Source of the DNA: Clostridia bacterium
GTDB lineage: Bacteria > Bacillota > Clostridia > Oscillospirales > CAG-272
Length of the DNA stretch: 64,000 nt
Reading direction: 5' to 3'
Assembly: GCA_017935065.1 (NCBI GenBank)
Contig: JAGBIF010000022.1
Location: 42,769 to 106,768 of the forward strand
Part shown: one piece after another, positions 43,414 through 52,478 of the stretch
How the letters are laid out: every line of letters starts with the position of its first letter
Position numbering within the stretch: position 1 is the first letter of the stretch
Notes under the pieces: generated by a model
Databases searched by the model: none
What the model saw: only the letters and a program-made list of their open reading frames with translations
Told to the model about the DNA's origin: nothing
Position numbers and translations under genes: made by a program

Positions 43414-44574
43414 ATGAAAAATGCATCACAGATTTTAAATGAAAACAAGGCTTGGGTTGAAGAAACCTTTGCCAAGCTTGATAAAAAACTTCGTAAGGTG
43501 GCTGTACGCGCGTATGACGTTGTCGCTGACGGCGTTGATGAGAACGGCAGGTTTATCGACCGTTCAAAAACCGTCCTTTGGGGATGGACAAACGGCTTCT
43601 GGGGCGGACTTAACGCGCTTATGTACGAGCACACTAAGGCACCCGAATATCTTGAGTGCGCCAAGACTATTGAGAAGAAGATGGATGCGGCGCTTCGCGA
43701 GGTTTACGATAAGCTTCACCACGACGTAGGCTTCCAGTGGCATATCCTCTCGGGCGCTCTCTACCGCATCACGGGAGACAAGGGCTCAAGAGCGCGCAAT
43801 CTCTTCGCGGCATCTACGCTTGCGGGAAGATTTAACATTGACGCGGGCTTCATTCGCGCGTGGAACGGTCCTAAGGACGTCAACAGGACGATTATCGACA
43901 CTCTTATGAACCTTCCTCTGCTTTATTGGGCATCAAGAGAGGTAAAGGATGACAGATTCGCGCAGATTGCTATGGCGCACGCGGATACCGCGCTTTGCGA
44001 CCACCTTCGCGACGACGGCTCGGTTGCCCACATCGTTGAGCATGACGGTGAAAACGGAGCGGTTCTTAGCACCTTCGGCGGACAGGGAATTGCCGAGGGC
44101 TCAAGCTGGTCTCGCGGCCAGTCCTGGGCGGTATACGGCCTCACCCTCTCTTATATTCACACCAAGGAGCAGAGATATCTCGACGGCGCCAAGCTCGCGG
44201 CTAACTACTTTATCTCAAACTGCTGTGACGATTGGCTTCCCAGAATAGACTTCCGCGCACCCGCAGAGCCCGTATATTACGACTCTACCGCGGCAATGGT
44301 TACCGCCTGCGGACTTATCGAGCTTGCTAAGATACTTCCCGAAAACGAGGGCGGTATGTATATGAATGCGGCAATCAACCTTCTTCGCGCGAACGTCGAG
44401 GCTCACGCTAACTTTGATGAGAACGTCGACTTCGTAATGGACAACGGCTCGGTTCGTTATCCTTGCGACGGCGACCTCAAAAAGGCAGGCGTACATATCC
44501 CGATCATCTACGGTGATTACTACTTCGCTGAGGCACTTCTCAAGCTTCTTGGCTCTGAGTTCTTGCCTTGGTAA
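43414..44574 (+). CDS. Unsaturated glucuronyl hydrolase, glycoside hydrolase family 88 (copy 2)
   Basis: A 386-residue GH88 enzyme directly after copy 1 (33 bases), with matching landmarks: FWGGLNALMYEHTK, HDVGFQWHILSGALYRITGD, SWSRGQSWAVYGL, and a nearly identical C-terminal SVRYPCDGDLKKAGVH. The N-terminal 90 residues differ most between copies. Tandem paralogues suggest specialisation for different sulfation patterns or sugar neighbours rather than simple dosage. A bidirectional terminator follows. Confidence 0.9.
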   Translation: MKNASQILNENKAWVEETFAKLDKKLRKVAVRAYDVVADGVDENGRFIDRSKTVLWGWTNGFWGGLNALMYEHTKAPEYLECAKTIEKKMDAALREVYDKLHHDVGFQWHILSGALYRITGDKGSRARNLFAASTLAGRFNIDAGFIRAWNGPKDVNRTIIDTLMNLPLLYWASREVKDDRFAQIAMAHADTALCDHLRDDGSVAHIVEHDGENGAVLSTFGGQGIAEGSSWSRGQSWAVYGLTLSYIHTKEQRYLDGAKLAANYFISNCCDDWLPRIDFRAPAEPVYYDSTAAMVTACGLIELAKILPENEGGMYMNAAINLLRANVEAHANFDENVDFVMDNGSVRYPCDGDLKKAGVHIPIIYGDYYFAEALLKLLGSEFLPW

Positions 44575-44620
44575 TAGCGTGTGTCCTTAGCGGACAAATC
44601 ACACTAAACTGAAAACTAAC

Positions 44621-44669
44621 AAAAAGAGAGACCATTTCGGGCTGGATTTCCCGATTTGGTCTCTTTTTC
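44621..44669. terminator. Bidirectional terminator between the GH88 operon and the LexA-like gene
   Basis: AAAAAGAGAGACCA and TCGGG on the left pair with CCCGA and TGGTCTCTTTTT on the right. Runs of A and T at the ends make it active both ways. Confidence 0.75.
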
Positions 44670-44682
44670 TGCCTGTGATGTT

Positions 44683-45312
44683 TTATACCACTATACTCTG
44701 GAAGGCAACCGCCTTGCCGAGAATTTTTATCGTATCAAGCTCGTCGCGGATATAGACAAGCGGTGCGTATCTCGGATTTTCGGGGGTGAGAACTATCTTT
44801 TCCTCACTCGGGTAATAGTACACGCGCTTGAGCGTTGCCTCGTCGTTGATTATCACCGCCGCGATCTCGCCGTTGTCTACCGCCTCCTGCTTACGGATAA
44901 AGACGATATCCCCGTCAAATATTCTCGCACCCATCATAGAGTCACCGCTTGCCCTCAGGCAGAAGTCGGCATCTATTCCGTCACCGACGTTAACGAAGCT
45001 CTCGTGCTCCTCGTCAGCGAAAATAGGCTCACCGCAGGCGATATTGCCGAGCATAGGTATGCGCTTTACCGAGTAGGGAAGCACGTTATTATAATTAAAG
45101 GAAGAGAAATCCTCGCCGTCCCAGCCCATAAGCTCGGCAGGTGAGACGTCAAGCGCTGCCGCAAGCTTCAGTACCTTATCCGCGGGTATGTTGCTTATAA
45201 TACCGTTTTCGTACCTGTGTATGGTCTGCTTGCTGGTACCGATAGCGTCCGCAAGCTCCTCGAGCGTCATTCTCTTCTGTTTTCTCAGTCTCTTTAAATT
45301 TTCCTTAAGCAA
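44683..45312 (-). CDS. LexA-like transcriptional repressor (Xre HTH plus S24 peptidase)
   Basis: A 209-residue phage-cI-like repressor. The N-terminal HTH_3 (about 6-62) contains TLEELADAIGTSKQTIHRYEN. The C-terminal S24/LexA peptidase domain has the cleavage-site-like region IACGEP (Ala-Cys-Gly rather than Ala-Gly), the nucleophile serine in ASGDSMMGARI, and the general-base lysine in EATLKRVYY. It should dimerise, bind operators and be inactivated by RecA-stimulated self-cleavage. The HTH type differs from true LexA and is typical of prophage or integrative-element repressors. Upstream lie at least six GTCACYT elements overlapping its own promoter and a divergent one. Confidence 0.9.
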   Translation of the reverse strand: MLKENLKRLRKQKRMTLEELADAIGTSKQTIHRYENGIISNIPADKVLKLAAALDVSPAELMGWDGEDFSSFNYNNVLPYSVKRIPMLGNIACGEPIFADEEHESFVNVGDGIDADFCLRASGDSMMGARIFDGDIVFIRKQEAVDNGEIAAVIINDEATLKRVYYYPSEEKIVLTPENPRYAPLVYIRDELDTIKILGKAVAFQSIVV

Positions 45313-45346
45313 GTGATGTCACCTCTCATTATATTTTGTCACCTAT

Positions 45347-45375
45347 AGTGTAACACAAAGTCACCTCATATGCAA
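45347..45375 (-). promoter_or_regulatory. Promoter of the LexA-like repressor gene
   Basis: On the minus strand: TTGCAT, 17-bp spacer containing an operator copy, TACACT. Confidence 0.65.
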
Positions 45376-45415
45376 TAGGTTTTTGAAAAAAATCAAAAAA
45401 TTTTGCAAAAGTCAC

Positions 45416-45444
45416 TTGACAAGTTACTTTTGATGTGATAAGAT
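45416..45444 (+). promoter_or_regulatory. Promoter of the divergent small-gene operon
   Basis: TTGACA, 17-bp spacer, TAAGAT. An operator copy overlaps the -35 box and two more flank the predicted start site. Confidence 0.75.
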
Positions 45445-45572
45445 AGTCACGTAACAGGTGACTTTGTCTCTCGCGGGGTGACTTTCGGGGAAGAGAGACA
45501 GAGGAGCCGTGAAAACTCACAAAAAGGCTTAAAAATAAACGGCCTGAGGAAAAGGAAGGGAGGTGATGTGCG

Positions 45573-45878
45573 ATATATTCATCCTTTGATTATGTAAACG
45601 GCTTTGCGCCGAGATTTTATCGCACACCTGGCGAAATCAAGGACGATATTGACCGCGTGGCTGACGAGATTGATGAGATAAACTCGGTAATCAACATCAG
45701 GCATATAATATCCGAGTACGCGCTGGGTGACGGCGGCGATACACCGCTTGACACACGCGCCGCGGGAATGAGAGAGCTTTGCGAGAGCGCATCCTCGATG
45801 CTTGAAAGACTGCGCGAGCTGAACTGCACGCTGGATGAGCTTACGCGTGAGCTGATATGGACCTTGTCGCATACCTGA
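45573..45878 (+). CDS. Small unrecognised protein, first gene of the LexA-like-controlled operon
   Basis: An open frame of 101 codons from ATA 45573, or 73 residues from the GTG at 45657. A strong GGGAGGTG lies nine bases before the ATA, but no in-frame ATG/GTG/TTG exists there. The ATG at 45566 is one frame off and hits TGA after seven codons, at CTT-TGA, from which a +1 shift enters this frame exactly. The product (NGFAPRFYRTPGEIKDDIDR, then a helical part with LCESASSMLERLRELN) is acidic, helical and without membrane segments. The family is not recognised. How it initiates is unresolved. Confidence 0.45.
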   Translation: MYSSFDYVNGFAPRFYRTPGEIKDDIDRVADEIDEINSVINIRHIISEYALGDGGDTPLDTRAAGMRELCESASSMLERLRELNCTLDELTRELIWTLSHT

Positions 45879-45891
45879 AGGAGGCGGTAGC

Positions 45892-45987
45892 GTGAAGGCT
45901 TGTAGCATCTATTCTTCAGGATTGCTGGCATCACGCCCGAATTTTTGCGATTTGGAGCCTTATTCCAAATCGCAACGCCAAGCGTGA
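45892..45987 (+). CDS. Possible 31-residue peptide gene
   Basis: A short frame from a GTG with GGAGG seven bases upstream, 13 bases after the preceding stop. Much of it lies within a long inverted repeat (45930-45988), which could instead be the functional feature. The peptide has no recognisable property. Low confidence. Confidence 0.25.
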   Translation: MKACSIYSSGLLASRPNFCDLEPYSKSQRQA

Positions 45988-45988
45988 T
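45930..45988. repeat. Nested inverted repeat (long hairpin)
   Basis: An outer seven-bp stem (45930-45936 with 45982-45988) encloses a perfect 12-bp stem (45945-45956 with 45964-45975) with a seven-base loop. No T-run follows. It may stabilise or attenuate the operon mRNA. Confidence 0.6.
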
Positions 45989-46045
45989 ACCGAAAATTCA
46001 TCAACAATATGTGCGGTCGCCTATGGCGACGGAATGGAGATTATT

Positions 46046-46369
46046 ATGGGAAAGGTGAGACGGGGAAAGGACACTCTTACCGAGCTTGTCGAGGCGCTGT
46101 GTAAGGACTACGGCAGACGGCAGGCGCTTATGCGCGGCGAGGCAACCTCGCGCCGAGTGAAAAACGAGCTTGTCTATCTTAATATGCGTCTGTTTGAGGC
46201 GGCAGGCGAGATAGTCGGAGGCAATCTTGCCGAGGCATTTATAAGGGATATCGGAGAGGGCATAGGCTACGGCAGGACCGAGCTTTCCTTCTTTTCTGAG
46301 ACCGAATATAAAACGCAAAAGCGCCTGTGTGTGCAAAATATAGCGAAAAGGCTCTTTCTTTGCGATTGA
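46046..46369 (+). CDS. Small basic/helical protein of unknown function
   Basis: A 107-residue protein starting at ATG 46046, which has GGAG six bases upstream (an in-frame ATG at 46034 is possible). It is helical and rich in charged residues (TLTELVEALCKDYGRRQALMRGEATSRRVKNE). No membrane segment is present and no family is recognised. A six-bp hairpin (46016-46030) precedes the ribosome site. It lies between the LexA-like-controlled small gene and spoIIAA and could belong to either transcript. Confidence 0.5.
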   Translation: MGKVRRGKDTLTELVEALCKDYGRRQALMRGEATSRRVKNELVYLNMRLFEAAGEIVGGNLAEAFIRDIGEGIGYGRTELSFFSETEYKTQKRLCVQNIAKRLFLCD

Positions 46370-46452
46370 AATTTTTTCACCCCCGACAGCTTTTGACAGC
46401 CTTCGTCAGACCCTGTGTGCTAGAATTAACAAAAACAAAAGAGGATGTAAAA

Positions 46453-46767
46453 ATGACAGCAGTAAGACTTGAAGACAGTGACGGTGCGCTTATTGCATAT
46501 CTGTGCGACGAAATCGACCACCATACCGCAAGGTAGATACGCTCGGCAGTTGACACCCGACTGACCGAAGTGACGCCGAGTGAGCTTATACTTGATTTTT
46601 CGTCTGTATCCTTTATGGACAGCTCGGGCATCGGACTTATCCTTGGAAGAAGCGAGCTTTGCAGGACACTCGGCATTCGCGTAAGAGTGCGCGGGCATAC
46701 AGGAATAATAGCGAGGCTTATAAGGATGTCTGGAGTATCAAGGCTTGAGAATATTACGGTTGAGTAA
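46453..46767 (+). pseudogene. spoIIAA: Anti-sigma-F factor antagonist SpoIIAA, interrupted by an in-frame amber codon
   Basis: The complete frame would encode a 104-residue STAS protein. GAGGATG precedes ATG 46453, and the first 27 codons end in CDEIDHHTAR, matching the SpoIIAA GELDHHTA block. Codon 28 is TAG (46534-46536). The same frame then continues without another stop, giving the phosphorylatable serine motif SFMDSSGIGLILGR and MSGVSRL. A CAG-to-TAG change would explain it. A restart at GTG 46570 would lack the first strands. SpoIIAA normally binds SpoIIAB to free sigma-F in the forespore. Downstream spoIIAB and sigF are intact, so the lesion is recent, suppressed or a base error. Confidence 0.85.
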
Positions 46768-46792
46768 CAAGGAAGGATGTATAGGGAAAAGG

Positions 46793-47236
46793 ATGAAGAC
46801 GATAATCAATGAAATGAAAATAAGGCTTCCCGCCGTAAGTCAGAATGAGAGCGTATGCAGAAGCACCGTCTCGGCATTTCTGGCAGGACTTGATCCTACG
46901 GTGGAGGAGCTGGGAGACATAAGGCTTGCGGTGAGCGAGGCGGTGACGAACTGCATAGTTCACGCCTATCGCTCGCTTCCACGGGGGGAGGTTGGTTACA
47001 TATATGTATCTTTAAGAGCCTATTCCGACCGCGAGGTTTCAGTCGAGATATCCGATAAGGGCTGCGGTATAGAGGATGTGGAGCAGGCTATGCAGCCTGC
47101 CTATACTACGGGAGACGCTTCTCAAAGATGCGGGATGGGCTTTCTCGTTATGGAGAGCTTCACCGACAAGCTCACCGTTAAAAGCAAGGTGGGGCGGGGA
47201 ACCTGTGTACTGATGAGGAAATTTTTAAAGCCCTGA
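46793..47236 (+). CDS. spoIIAB: Anti-sigma-F factor / serine kinase SpoIIAB
   Basis: A 147-residue GHKL ATPase/kinase. The N-box is EAVTNCIVHAY, the G1 box ISDKGCGIED and the G2 region CGMGFLVMESF. It should bind sigma-F and phosphorylate SpoIIAA on the serine of its DSSG motif. An in-frame start at 46745 exists, but the ATG at 46793 begins the usual MKTIINEMKIRLPAVSQNE and has GGGAAAAGG close upstream. It lies 25 bases after spoIIAA and 10 before sigF, the normal spoIIA order. Confidence 0.88.
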   Translation: MKTIINEMKIRLPAVSQNESVCRSTVSAFLAGLDPTVEELGDIRLAVSEAVTNCIVHAYRSLPRGEVGYIYVSLRAYSDREVSVEISDKGCGIEDVEQAMQPAYTTGDASQRCGMGFLVMESFTDKLTVKSKVGRGTCVLMRKFLKP

Positions 47237-47246
47237 TACGGGAGCT

Positions 47247-47984
47247 GTGATGAACGCGTCAATAAACACCACCTCAAAATACGATAAAAACCCCGCTCTT
47301 ATCGAAAGCTACCGCGCGGGAAATGCCGAGGCAGGCGAGGAGCTTGTCCTTCTGAACAAGCCGCTCGTGTGCGCGCTTGCGTCAAGATATACAGGGCGCG
47401 GAACCGAGCTTGAGGAGCTTATCGAGATAGGCAACCTCGGGCTTGTCAAGGCAATAAACACCTTCGATATTACGCGGGAGTGCGCCTTCTCGACCTACGC
47501 TGTTCCGCTGATTTTAGGCGAAATAAGAAGATACCTGCGCGATGACGGAATAATTAAGGTATCAAGAGAATATAAGCGCCTTCTCGCAAGGCTAACCAAG
47601 GAGCGAGAGACGAGACTTTCAAGAGGGGAGGACGTCAGCCTTACCGCGCTTGCCGAGGCGGTCGGAGTTACCCCCGAGGATGCCGCAAGTGCGCTTCATT
47701 CGGGAATACCGCCTCGCTCGCTTGACGAGTGCGCCTACGAGGATGAGGGAGCAACGCTCGGCAGTCTTGTGTTTGACGAGGACGAGCAGAGGCGGAGCTT
47801 TGATTCCTTCTGCGTAAGGCTCGCCATTGAACAGCTACCCGAGCTGTGGCGGAAAATAATAACCCTTCGCTACTTCCGCGACCTGTCTCAGCAGGATACC
47901 GCGTCGGTGCTGGGGCTTACTCAGGTCAAGGTTTCGCGTGAGGAAAAGAAGATCCTCGCGCGCCTCAAGGAAAGCCTCGGATAG
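47247..47984 (+). CDS. sigF: RNA polymerase sporulation sigma factor sigma-F
   Basis: A 245-residue sigma-70 family protein of the F/G/B group. Region 2 has ELEELIEIGNLGLVKAINTFD and FSTYAVPLILGEIRRYLRDDG. Region 4 ends with LSQQDTASVLGLTQVKVSREEKKIL as the HTH. Identity as sigma-F rather than sigma-G rests on the position directly after spoIIAB. It is the first compartment-specific sporulation factor. GGGAGCTG precedes the start. It ends in TAG, showing that amber is a real stop in this operon. Confidence 0.9.
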   Translation: MMNASINTTSKYDKNPALIESYRAGNAEAGEELVLLNKPLVCALASRYTGRGTELEELIEIGNLGLVKAINTFDITRECAFSTYAVPLILGEIRRYLRDDGIIKVSREYKRLLARLTKERETRLSRGEDVSLTALAEAVGVTPEDAASALHSGIPPRSLDECAYEDEGATLGSLVFDEDEQRRSFDSFCVRLAIEQLPELWRKIITLRYFRDLSQQDTASVLGLTQVKVSREEKKILARLKESLG

Positions 47985-48092
47985 CAGGGAAGCTCGGATA
48001 GCAAGGAAAGTGACGGAGACGCAAGGAGCCCGCCACACACGCACGCGTAAATATTTAAAATGTTAACAAATTGTGAAATGTAAGGAAAGCTA

Positions 48093-48121
48093 TTGATTTT
48101 TACTGTGGTATAGTTTAGAAT
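48093..48121 (+). promoter_or_regulatory. Sigma-A promoter of groESL
   Basis: TTGATT, 17-bp spacer, TAGAAT, directly upstream of the CIRCE operator. Confidence 0.75.
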
Positions 48122-48135
48122 ATATCCAGTGAGCT

Positions 48136-48162
48136 TTAGCACTCGCGACTTTTGAGTGCTAA
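48136..48162 (+). promoter_or_regulatory. CIRCE operator (HrcA binding site)
   Basis: TTAGCACTC and GAGTGCTAA separated by nine bases, an exact match to the CIRCE consensus, located between the promoter and groES. Regulation by the repressor HrcA is expected. hrcA is not in this window. Confidence 0.97.
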
Positions 48163-48183
48163 TTTTGAAAAAGGAGAAAAGAT

Positions 48184-50120
<1,937 letters not shown>

Positions 50121-50129
50121 GGCATAACG

Positions 50130-50199
50130 AGTAGTGGTTAGTGATTAGTGGCTAGTGCCTATTGCCTAATGCCTAGTGCCTAATGCCTAATACCTATTC
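50130..50199 (+). repeat. Heptanucleotide tandem repeat (NNTARTG type), 10 units
   Basis: Ten consecutive seven-base units from AGTAGTG, GTTAGTG, ATTAGTG, GCTAGTG to CCTATTG, CCTAATG, CCTAGTG and degenerate ends. It is the reverse-complement family of the tract at 24627-24675 and starts 10 bases after the groEL stop. Confidence 0.85.
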
Positions 50200-50224
50200 T
50201 CATCTAAAAATACACATTAAAAAT

Positions 50225-50253
50225 CCCCGAGGTGCATACTGTGTTCCTCGGGG
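50225..50253. terminator. Terminator after groEL
   Basis: CCCCGAGG pairs with CCTCGGGG around a 13-base loop, followed by TATTTCGTATTT. Confidence 0.7.
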
Positions 50254-50270
50254 TATTTCGTATTTAAAAG

Positions 50271-50314
50271 CAAATGATAGCAACGGTAAAATAGTGCGCC
50301 ATTGCTATCATTTG
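50271..50314. terminator. Terminator of the minus-strand sugar isomerase gene
   Basis: A 13-bp perfect stem (50271-50283 with 50302-50314), placed just after the converging gene. Confidence 0.7.
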
Positions 50315-50322
50315 TTTACATA

Positions 50323-51150
50323 TCATAGGTTAAATGCGCTCTTTAGGTACTCGCGTGAAATTTTCGCCGCCTCAAGCTCGGTCATTGTGCCGTAGGTCTT
50401 ATCCTGCTCGACAATGACATACTCGGTGCCGCATTCCTCGCATGCGGTGAGTATTTTAGAGAAGTCCTGCATACCCTGCCCTAAGGGACGGAACTCAAAG
50501 CCGTTGTCCTCCTTGCTTGCCCCCTGCGCCTTACCGATAAGCTCATAGACAGGACCGCCCCCAAGACGCTTTGCGGTGAAGTCCTTGAGGTGAACTATCT
50601 CAACCTTGCCCGAAAATTCGCGTATCTTTTCCTCGGGTGCTATACCCGCATAGTGTACCCAGCAGGTGTCAAGCTCGGGAACTATCCTGCCCTCGGTGAC
50701 CGCCTCAAAGATATAATCGTGAAGGTACCTGCCCTCGTGCCTCTCAAACTCAAAATCGTGATTGTGATATGCAAGCACCATACCGTTTTCCGAGAGAAGC
50801 CTTGCCTTTTTGTTGAAGTCGCAAACCGTGTCAGCCCAGCCCTCACCGCCTGCAAGCGCCGACCTGTCGTGCCAGGGAACTACAACATACTTTACGCCGA
50901 ATGCCTTGAGAAACGCGATTTTTTCCTCGGGCTCATCATCAAAGAAGTCAAGCCTCTGATGCACCGATACGCACTTTAAGGAAAGCTCGTCAAGGATCTT
51001 TCTTATTTCCTCACCGCTCTTGCCGAAGTAGCCCGCAAACTCAACGTACTCGTACCCCATATCGGCAAGTGCCTTAAGAGTACCGTAGAAGTCTCTTTCC
51101 ATAGCCTCACGCACACCGTAAAGCTGAATACCAACCTTAAATTTCTTCAT
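50323..51150 (-). CDS. Sugar phosphate isomerase/epimerase family TIM-barrel protein
   Basis: A 275-residue xylose-isomerase-like (AP endonuclease 2 superfamily) protein. It opens with KVGIQLYGVREAM and carries metal-site regions YHNHDFEFER, PELDTCWVHYAG, VEIVHLKDF and a final EYVIVEQDKTYG. These belong to IolE/epimerase-like enzymes acting on sugars or inositols. It lies 12 bases after a Gfo/Idh oxidoreductase gene, a common pair for oxidised-sugar catabolism. The specific substrate cannot be given. Confidence 0.85.
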   Translation of the reverse strand: MKKFKVGIQLYGVREAMERDFYGTLKALADMGYEYVEFAGYFGKSGEEIRKILDELSLKCVSVHQRLDFFDDEPEEKIAFLKAFGVKYVVVPWHDRSALAGGEGWADTVCDFNKKARLLSENGMVLAYHNHDFEFERHEGRYLHDYIFEAVTEGRIVPELDTCWVHYAGIAPEEKIREFSGKVEIVHLKDFTAKRLGGGPVYELIGKAQGASKEDNGFEFRPLGQGMQDFSKILTACEECGTEYVIVEQDKTYGTMTELEAAKISREYLKSAFNL

Positions 51151-51162
51151 ACCGCACCTCGC

Positions 51163-52341
51163 TTATATCTCGGGAATTTCAACCTCAATTTCGCGGCCAA
51201 GCTCTGCCGATTTTGCGATTGAGGCAAGAATTGCCTGATTGTAGAGTATCTGACTTGAGGGAACGGGTGCCTCGGTGCCACCCTTGCAGGCGTCAAGGAA
51301 GGTTCTTATCTTCTTGTCAAAGTTGGAGGGCGCGCCCGCCTTTTCGTTAATTTTCGGTATTTTGGTCTCTACCTGCTTGCCCGCAACCTCGTGATAAAGC
51401 ACAAGGTCACCGCCGATAGAGCCGTTCCAGCACTCGGTGGAGGGAATACGCAGACCGCCCTTCGTTCCGAGAATAATCGTATCACCGGGAGTGTCGATGT
51501 TCATCGCCCACGCGATACGGAAGTCGATAACGATATCGCCCTCAAGCCTTATAAATGCCGCCGCGAAATCGTCAACCTCAAATTTCTTTGCATACTCGGG
51601 ATGCCCTGTCGCGACATAGTTGCAGTAGCAGGGGTCCTGACCGAAGAATGCCGACTTGTAGCCCGAGACGGTAAGCGGTTTGGGATAGCCTATCGCGTTA
51701 AGCACCATATCGAGCGAGTAGCAGCCGATATCCGCAAGCGCCCCAAGTCCCGCGGTTTTGTCCTCAATAAAGGTAGTGCCAAAGGGGGTGGGAATACCGC
51801 GTCGTCTGCCGCCACCTGTCTGTATGTAGTATATCTTACCAAGCACGCCCGACTGTACGACATCCCTCACCATCTTCATATTGTCGTCAAGCCTCGGCTG
51901 AAAGCCGATAGAGAGTATCTTACCGCTTTTCTTTTCGGCGCGCATAACCTCTACGGCTTCCTCGGTGGTGACCGTAAAGGGCTTCTCAAGAAGCACGTGA
52001 ATACCTGCTTCAAGCGCGGCTATCGCACAGGGCGCGTGCTGACGGTTGTAGGTGCAAACCGAAACCGCATCAAGCTTAAGCGCCTCATTGTCCGCAATCA
52101 TCTCATCGCAGGAATTGTAGCACTTGACACCCTCAATTCCGTGCTTTTTAAAAAAGGCATCAGCCTTACCGGGTACAAGGTCTGCACCCGCGACTATCTC
52201 AACATCGGGCTGCTTCAGATATGCCGCGATATGCGCATCTGCAATCCAGCCGCAGCCTACGATGCCCACCCTCAGCTTTTTGCTTACGTCAATCTCTTTA
52301 ACCTCTTGGTTTTCCTTAAATACATCAAGAATACCTGCCAT
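51163..52341 (-). CDS. Gfo/Idh/MocA-family oxidoreductase
   Basis: A 392-residue NAD(P)-dependent sugar dehydrogenase family protein. The ATG at 52341 has GGGGG eight bases upstream and is preferred over the frame start at 52422. A leading segment of about 18 residues precedes the Rossmann motif VGIVGCGWIADAH. The EKPFTVTTEEA motif holds the conserved lysine, and the C-terminal substrate domain includes GALADIGCYSLDM, where Asp/His-like residues act. It is likely paired with the downstream epimerase-like enzyme. The promoter region is shared with the AraC gene upstream on the same strand (137 bases). Confidence 0.88.
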   Translation of the reverse strand: MAGILDVFKENQEVKEIDVSKKLRVGIVGCGWIADAHIAAYLKQPDVEIVAGADLVPGKADAFFKKHGIEGVKCYNSCDEMIADNEALKLDAVSVCTYNRQHAPCAIAALEAGIHVLLEKPFTVTTEEAVEVMRAEKKSGKILSIGFQPRLDDNMKMVRDVVQSGVLGKIYYIQTGGGRRRGIPTPFGTTFIEDKTAGLGALADIGCYSLDMVLNAIGYPKPLTVSGYKSAFFGQDPCYCNYVATGHPEYAKKFEVDDFAAAFIRLEGDIVIDFRIAWAMNIDTPGDTIILGTKGGLRIPSTECWNGSIGGDLVLYHEVAGKQVETKIPKINEKAGAPSNFDKKIRTFLDACKGGTEAPVPSSQILYNQAILASIAKSAELGREIEVEIPEI

Positions 52342-52478
52342 AATAAAAACCCCCATAACAGTATTAGTAAGAGCGCCTCTCTGCTCTACCACTATACTAT
52401 CACGGGGGTGTGTGTTTTGCAAGAAATTATTTTGTCATAAAATATCAATATTTTGTCATTCCGAATATTTACGCTTCA

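Larger units (their letters stand above)
45318..45482. promoter_or_regulatory. Operator array (GTCACYT) of the LexA-like repressor
   Basis: GTCACCT at 45318-45324, 45338-45344 and 45360-45366, GTCACTT at 45411-45417, GTCAC at 45446-45450, and inverted AGGTGAC at 45456-45462 and GGGTGAC at 45476-45482. A GTTACTT variant is at 45423-45429. The first three are about 20-22 bp apart, two helical turns. They cover -35, spacer and start regions of both divergent promoters. Confidence 0.75.

Noticed and set aside
44683-45312. True LexA
   Set aside because: The DNA-binding domain is an Xre/HTH_3 type rather than the LexA winged helix, so it is called LexA-like only for its S24 domain.
46453-46767. 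Recoding of TAG as an amino acid (alternative code or pyrrolysine) to explain the spoIIAA amber
   Set aside because: TAG terminates several intact genes here, including rsmF, the 15954-16196 regulator, the MATE gene, rlmA, the 38179 gene and sigF, each at the expected C-terminus.
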